Assembly (NCBI RefSeq): GCF_025152575.1
Contig: NZ_CP102293.1
Span: 2,852,001-2,916,000, forward strand
Reading direction: 5' to 3'
Length of the DNA stretch: 64,000 nucleotides
Origin: Subdoligranulum variabile
GTDB lineage: Bacteria; Bacillota; Clostridia; Oscillospirales; Ruminococcaceae
A program made the position numbers and the translations under genes. This document shows, piece after piece, positions 61,568 to 64,000 of this stretch (the stretch's first letter is position 1; each line of letters begins with the position of its first letter). Below the pieces are notes generated by a model, which saw only the letters and a list, made by a program, of their open reading frames with translations, searched no databases and had not been told where the DNA came from.

Positions 61568-63700
61568 ATGACACCGTTACAAAAAAGTATCCTGTCTGCT
61601 GTCAAGCGCCGTCCCATGACGCTGCGCGAGCTGCAGAACAACCTGCAGGTGGACAATTCCCGCCTGCGTACCACCGTGTCGGCTATGGTGGCCACGGGTG
61701 AGCTGTCGATGCGCAATGGCACCTATGTGCCGGGCTTTGCCACCTATCAGAATGACGCCAATCCCAACACGATTCCCTGCACGCTGGTCAAGCTGGCGGC
61801 CCGGTTTGGCTTTGCCAGCCGGGATGATGGGCAGGGAGATATCTTTATCCCGGGCCGGGCGCTGCACGGCGCCATGCCCCAGGATAAGATCGACGTCAAG
61901 CTCTTCGAGCATCCCCGTGTGGAGGGCTCTTCCGAAGGCGAGGTGGTGGAGGTCAAGGTCCCCAACAACCGTTTTGCCGGTACGGTTTGTCTGGCTGATG
62001 ATGGCCGTCTGGCGGTGGAACCCGACGGATGCCGGGATGTGAAGTTCCTGCTGGCCAAGCAGGGGAGTGAAGGCGTGCATATCGGCGACAAGGTCGGTAT
62101 TCTGATCACCCACCGCGGACCGCGTCACAGCGATCACCGCGCTGCGGTGGTGGAAAAATTCGGCTCCTCCGACCGTGCCGCAGAGTGTGCCAAGGCCATT
62201 CTCTACGGCCGCAATGTGCGGCAGGAATTCCCGCCGGAGGTGCTGGCGGAAGCGTACGCTTACGATAATGCGGTCATTGATCCCACCGAGGCGGCCCGTC
62301 GGATGGACCTGCGGGGCATTCCCATCTTTACCATTGACTCGGCCGAGACCAAGGATATCGACGACGCCATCAGTCTGCAGAAACTGGAGGACGGTGGCTA
62401 TGAGCTGGGCGTGCATATCGCAGATGTCAGCCATTATGTCCGCCCGGGCTCGGCGCTGGACAACGAGGCTTTTGAGCGTGCTACGAGTATCTATTACGCC
62501 GATAAGGTCATCCCGATGCTGCCGACCCAGCTTTCCAACGGTATTTGCTCGTTGAATCCCGCGGAGGACCGTCTGGCTTTTTCCTGCTTGATGCGCCTGG
62601 ACGGGGAAGGCAATATTCACAGCTATCATTTTGTGAAAACGGTTATCCGCAGCCGCGTGAAGGGCGTTTATAAGGAGATCAACGCGCTCCTCGAACCTGA
62701 AGAAGGGGCAGATCTGACGGAGCTGAAAGATAAGTACGCGGATGTGCTTGAGCAGCTCCCGGTGATGGACGAGCTCTATCGCAAGCGCCTGGAACTGCGC
62801 CGCAAGCGGGGAGCGATGGAGATCGAATCCGACGAGGCAAAACTGATTATCGATCCGGAGAGCGGCCGCTGCGTGGACATCGTCAAGCGGGGCCGTGGCA
62901 CGTCGGAGTGCATGATCGAGGAATTTATGCTGTTGGCGAACCAGTGCGCCGCCAATGCCGGCCGCACCAACAAGGTGCCCTTTGTCTACCGCGTGCATGA
63001 GGCACCCGATGCCGAAAAGATGGAAAAACTGTCGGCCACGCTGTTGGCCTGCGGTCTGAACGCCAAGTTCAAGAATCCCATCCCCACCCAGTTGGAGTTG
63101 GCGGCGCTGCTGGATGAAACCCGTGGTCAGCCCATCCAGACGCCGGTGCACACCGGTATCCTGCGCAGCATGCAGAAGGCCCGCTATGCCCCGCAGCCCC
63201 TTGGCCATTACGGTCTGGTGCTGGCGGACTATGCGCACTTTACCAGCCCCATCCGCCGTTACCCTGACCTGGCGATTCATCGCATCCTGAGCGAGATGCT
63301 GCTGGGAGCCTCTTCGGAGCGCATCGGCAAGGACTTCAACGAGTTCGCACAGAAAGCCAGCGAGCAGTCCAGCCGGAAAGAGGTGGATGCTGTGCGTATC
63401 GAGCGCGATGTGGAAGACCTTTACAAGGCTGAATATATGCATGAACACCTGGGCGAAGTGTATACCGGCACGGTGGCCGGTATCACGCCCCGCGGTGTCT
63501 TTGTGGAGCTGGAAAACACCGTGGAAGGCTTTGTGCCGGCGGCGCAGCTTTGCAAAGGTGAGGCTCAGGTTGTGGACGGCGTCAGCATGCTGGATCCGCT
63601 TACCGGCCGCAGCTGGATGCTGGGCACTTCCATGAAGATCCGTGTGGCGGCGTCCGATGTGGCGCTGGGCCGTATCGACTTCGAGTATATGGTGGAGTAA
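61568..63700 (+). CDS. rnr: Ribonuclease R
   Basis: A 3'-5' exoribonuclease that degrades structured RNA. The 710 residues include an N-terminal winged-helix segment (MTLRELQNNLQVDNSRLRTTV), two cold-shock domains (about 70-200), the RNB catalytic domain with TIDSAETKDIDDAISLQ (the Asp cluster) and FTSPIRRYPDLAIHR, and a C-terminal S1 domain (YTGTVAGITPRGVFVELENTVEG). AAAGGAGC precedes the ATG. smpB, often next, is not found here; a terminator and a tRNA follow. Confidence 0.96.
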   Translation: MTPLQKSILSAVKRRPMTLRELQNNLQVDNSRLRTTVSAMVATGELSMRNGTYVPGFATYQNDANPNTIPCTLVKLAARFGFASRDDGQGDIFIPGRALHGAMPQDKIDVKLFEHPRVEGSSEGEVVEVKVPNNRFAGTVCLADDGRLAVEPDGCRDVKFLLAKQGSEGVHIGDKVGILITHRGPRHSDHRAAVVEKFGSSDRAAECAKAILYGRNVRQEFPPEVLAEAYAYDNAVIDPTEAARRMDLRGIPIFTIDSAETKDIDDAISLQKLEDGGYELGVHIADVSHYVRPGSALDNEAFERATSIYYADKVIPMLPTQLSNGICSLNPAEDRLAFSCLMRLDGEGNIHSYHFVKTVIRSRVKGVYKEINALLEPEEGADLTELKDKYADVLEQLPVMDELYRKRLELRRKRGAMEIESDEAKLIIDPESGRCVDIVKRGRGTSECMIEEFMLLANQCAANAGRTNKVPFVYRVHEAPDAEKMEKLSATLLACGLNAKFKNPIPTQLELAALLDETRGQPIQTPVHTGILRSMQKARYAPQPLGHYGLVLADYAHFTSPIRRYPDLAIHRILSEMLLGASSERIGKDFNEFAQKASEQSSRKEVDAVRIERDVEDLYKAEYMHEHLGEVYTGTVAGITPRGVFVELENTVEGFVPAAQLCKGEAQVVDGVSMLDPLTGRSWMLGTSMKIRVAASDVALGRIDFEYMVE

Positions 63701-63717
63701 TCCTGGAAAAATAAATG

Positions 63718-63751
63718 GCCCGCCTGGGAGTTTCCCGGGCGGGCTATTTTG
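63718..63751 (+). terminator. Terminator of rnr
   Basis: GCCCGCC-GGGA pairs with CCCGGGCGGGC around a short loop, followed by TATTTTGC. Confidence 0.85.
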
Positions 63752-63776
63752 CTGGGCAAATAAAACAAAAATAAAA

Positions 63777-63806
63777 AAGCACCCACAGCCAAAACCGTTG
63801 GTGCTT
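63777..63806 (-). terminator. Terminator of tRNA-Ser
   Basis: AAGCACC and GGTGCTT close a 16-base loop; a run of T follows on the minus strand. Confidence 0.8.
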
Positions 63807-63811
63807 CTTTA

Positions 63812-63903
63812 TGGCGGAAAGAGAGGGATTCGAACCCTCGAGGGCTTTAGGGGCCCTACACGATTTCCAGTCGTGCGCCTTAGACCAGCTCAGCCATCTT
63901 TCC
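63812..63903 (-). tRNA. tRNA-Ser (anticodon GGA)
   Basis: A 92-base class II tRNA read leftward. Acceptor GGAAAGA pairs with TCTTTCC, the anticodon stem CACGA/TCGTG closes CTGGAAA, a long variable arm follows, and the T arm is GAGGG-TTCGAAT-CCCTC. Discriminator G and encoded CCA. It reads TCC and TCT codons. Confidence 0.94.
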
Positions 63904-63929
63904 ACAGCAGTCGTCTGACTGCATGGGCT

Positions 63930-63958
63930 ATTATAGCAATTTATGGGGGAGATGTCAA
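63930..63958 (-). promoter_or_regulatory. Promoter of tRNA-Ser
   Basis: Leftward perfect TTGACA (63953-63958), 17-base spacer, perfect TATAAT (63930-63935). Confidence 0.93.
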
Positions 63959-64000
63959 GTACAAAATCAAAAAAAGTTTTTTCGTCAATATTCACAAAGA

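Noticed and set aside
63700..64000. smpB and tmRNA gene after rnr
   Set aside because: Only a terminator and tRNA-Ser are seen before the window ends.

Overview
The window is a chromosomal stretch of a low-to-mid GC Firmicute. It carries PolC-type DNA polymerase III, a DnaD/DnaC-like primosome pair, a CarD-family regulator, a CIRCE-controlled clpB, a Spo0A-like regulator, an sdpRI pair and strong AAGGAGG-type ribosome binding sites. High third-position GC, lipoproteins with Glu/Thr/Ala-rich linkers and the overall gene set suggest an Oscillospiraceae (Ruminococcaceae) gut bacterium near Faecalibacterium, Gemmiger or Subdoligranulum. That placement is inference from gene content, not a database match. 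I see no prophage, insertion sequence, rRNA operon or CRISPR array. No stretch longer than about 300 bases lacks a gene; the gaps hold promoters, terminators and tRNAs.

Layout. 1-8.5 kb is central carbon metabolism: the 3' end of pnp, ackA divergent from the acetate-using tRNA acetyltransferase gene tmcAL, a lipoprotein, fruK, a tyrosine-phosphatase-like gene and pfkA. 8.7-9.0 kb has tRNA-Gln and tRNA-Pro. 9.0-11 kb encodes the replication proteins DnaC-like and DnaD-like. 11-16 kb has a phosphoribosyltransferase, a CarD-like regulator, sdpRI with a perfect palindromic operator, a lipoprotein prolyl isomerase and a ferredoxin-fused aldo/keto reductase behind a MerR-type promoter. 16-21.5 kb is a five-gene operon: response regulator, histidine kinase, a membrane-anchored protein and two tandem Cys/His-motif lipoproteins, the first of them frameshifted. 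21.5-27 kb has clpB, a lipoprotein, tRNA-Leu and a Wzy-like membrane protein. 27-35 kb has guaB, the potassium uptake pair trkA-trkH, a polysaccharide deacetylase, a small membrane protein and a GH13 glycosidase. 35-43 kb has the glutamate synthase operon gltB-gltD with a candidate attenuator, mrp and purine nucleoside phosphorylase.

43-48.4 kb has a SpoVB/MurJ-like flippase, an ABC exporter, a surface SGNH-hydrolase and tRNA-Ala. 48.6-50.6 kb is a three-gene unit: a small unknown protein, a divergent Spo0A-like regulator that lacks the usual acidic pocket, and a soluble HATPase protein. 50.7-61 kb is the conserved pyrH-frr-cdsA-dxr-rseP-ispG-polC run. It lacks uppS between frr and cdsA and has an extra small membrane-protein gene before polC. 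61-64 kb has secG, rnr and tRNA-Ser.

The strongest candidates for something little described are the Spo0A-like triad, the two-component operon with paired Cys/His-motif lipoproteins, and the leader hairpins of gltB.
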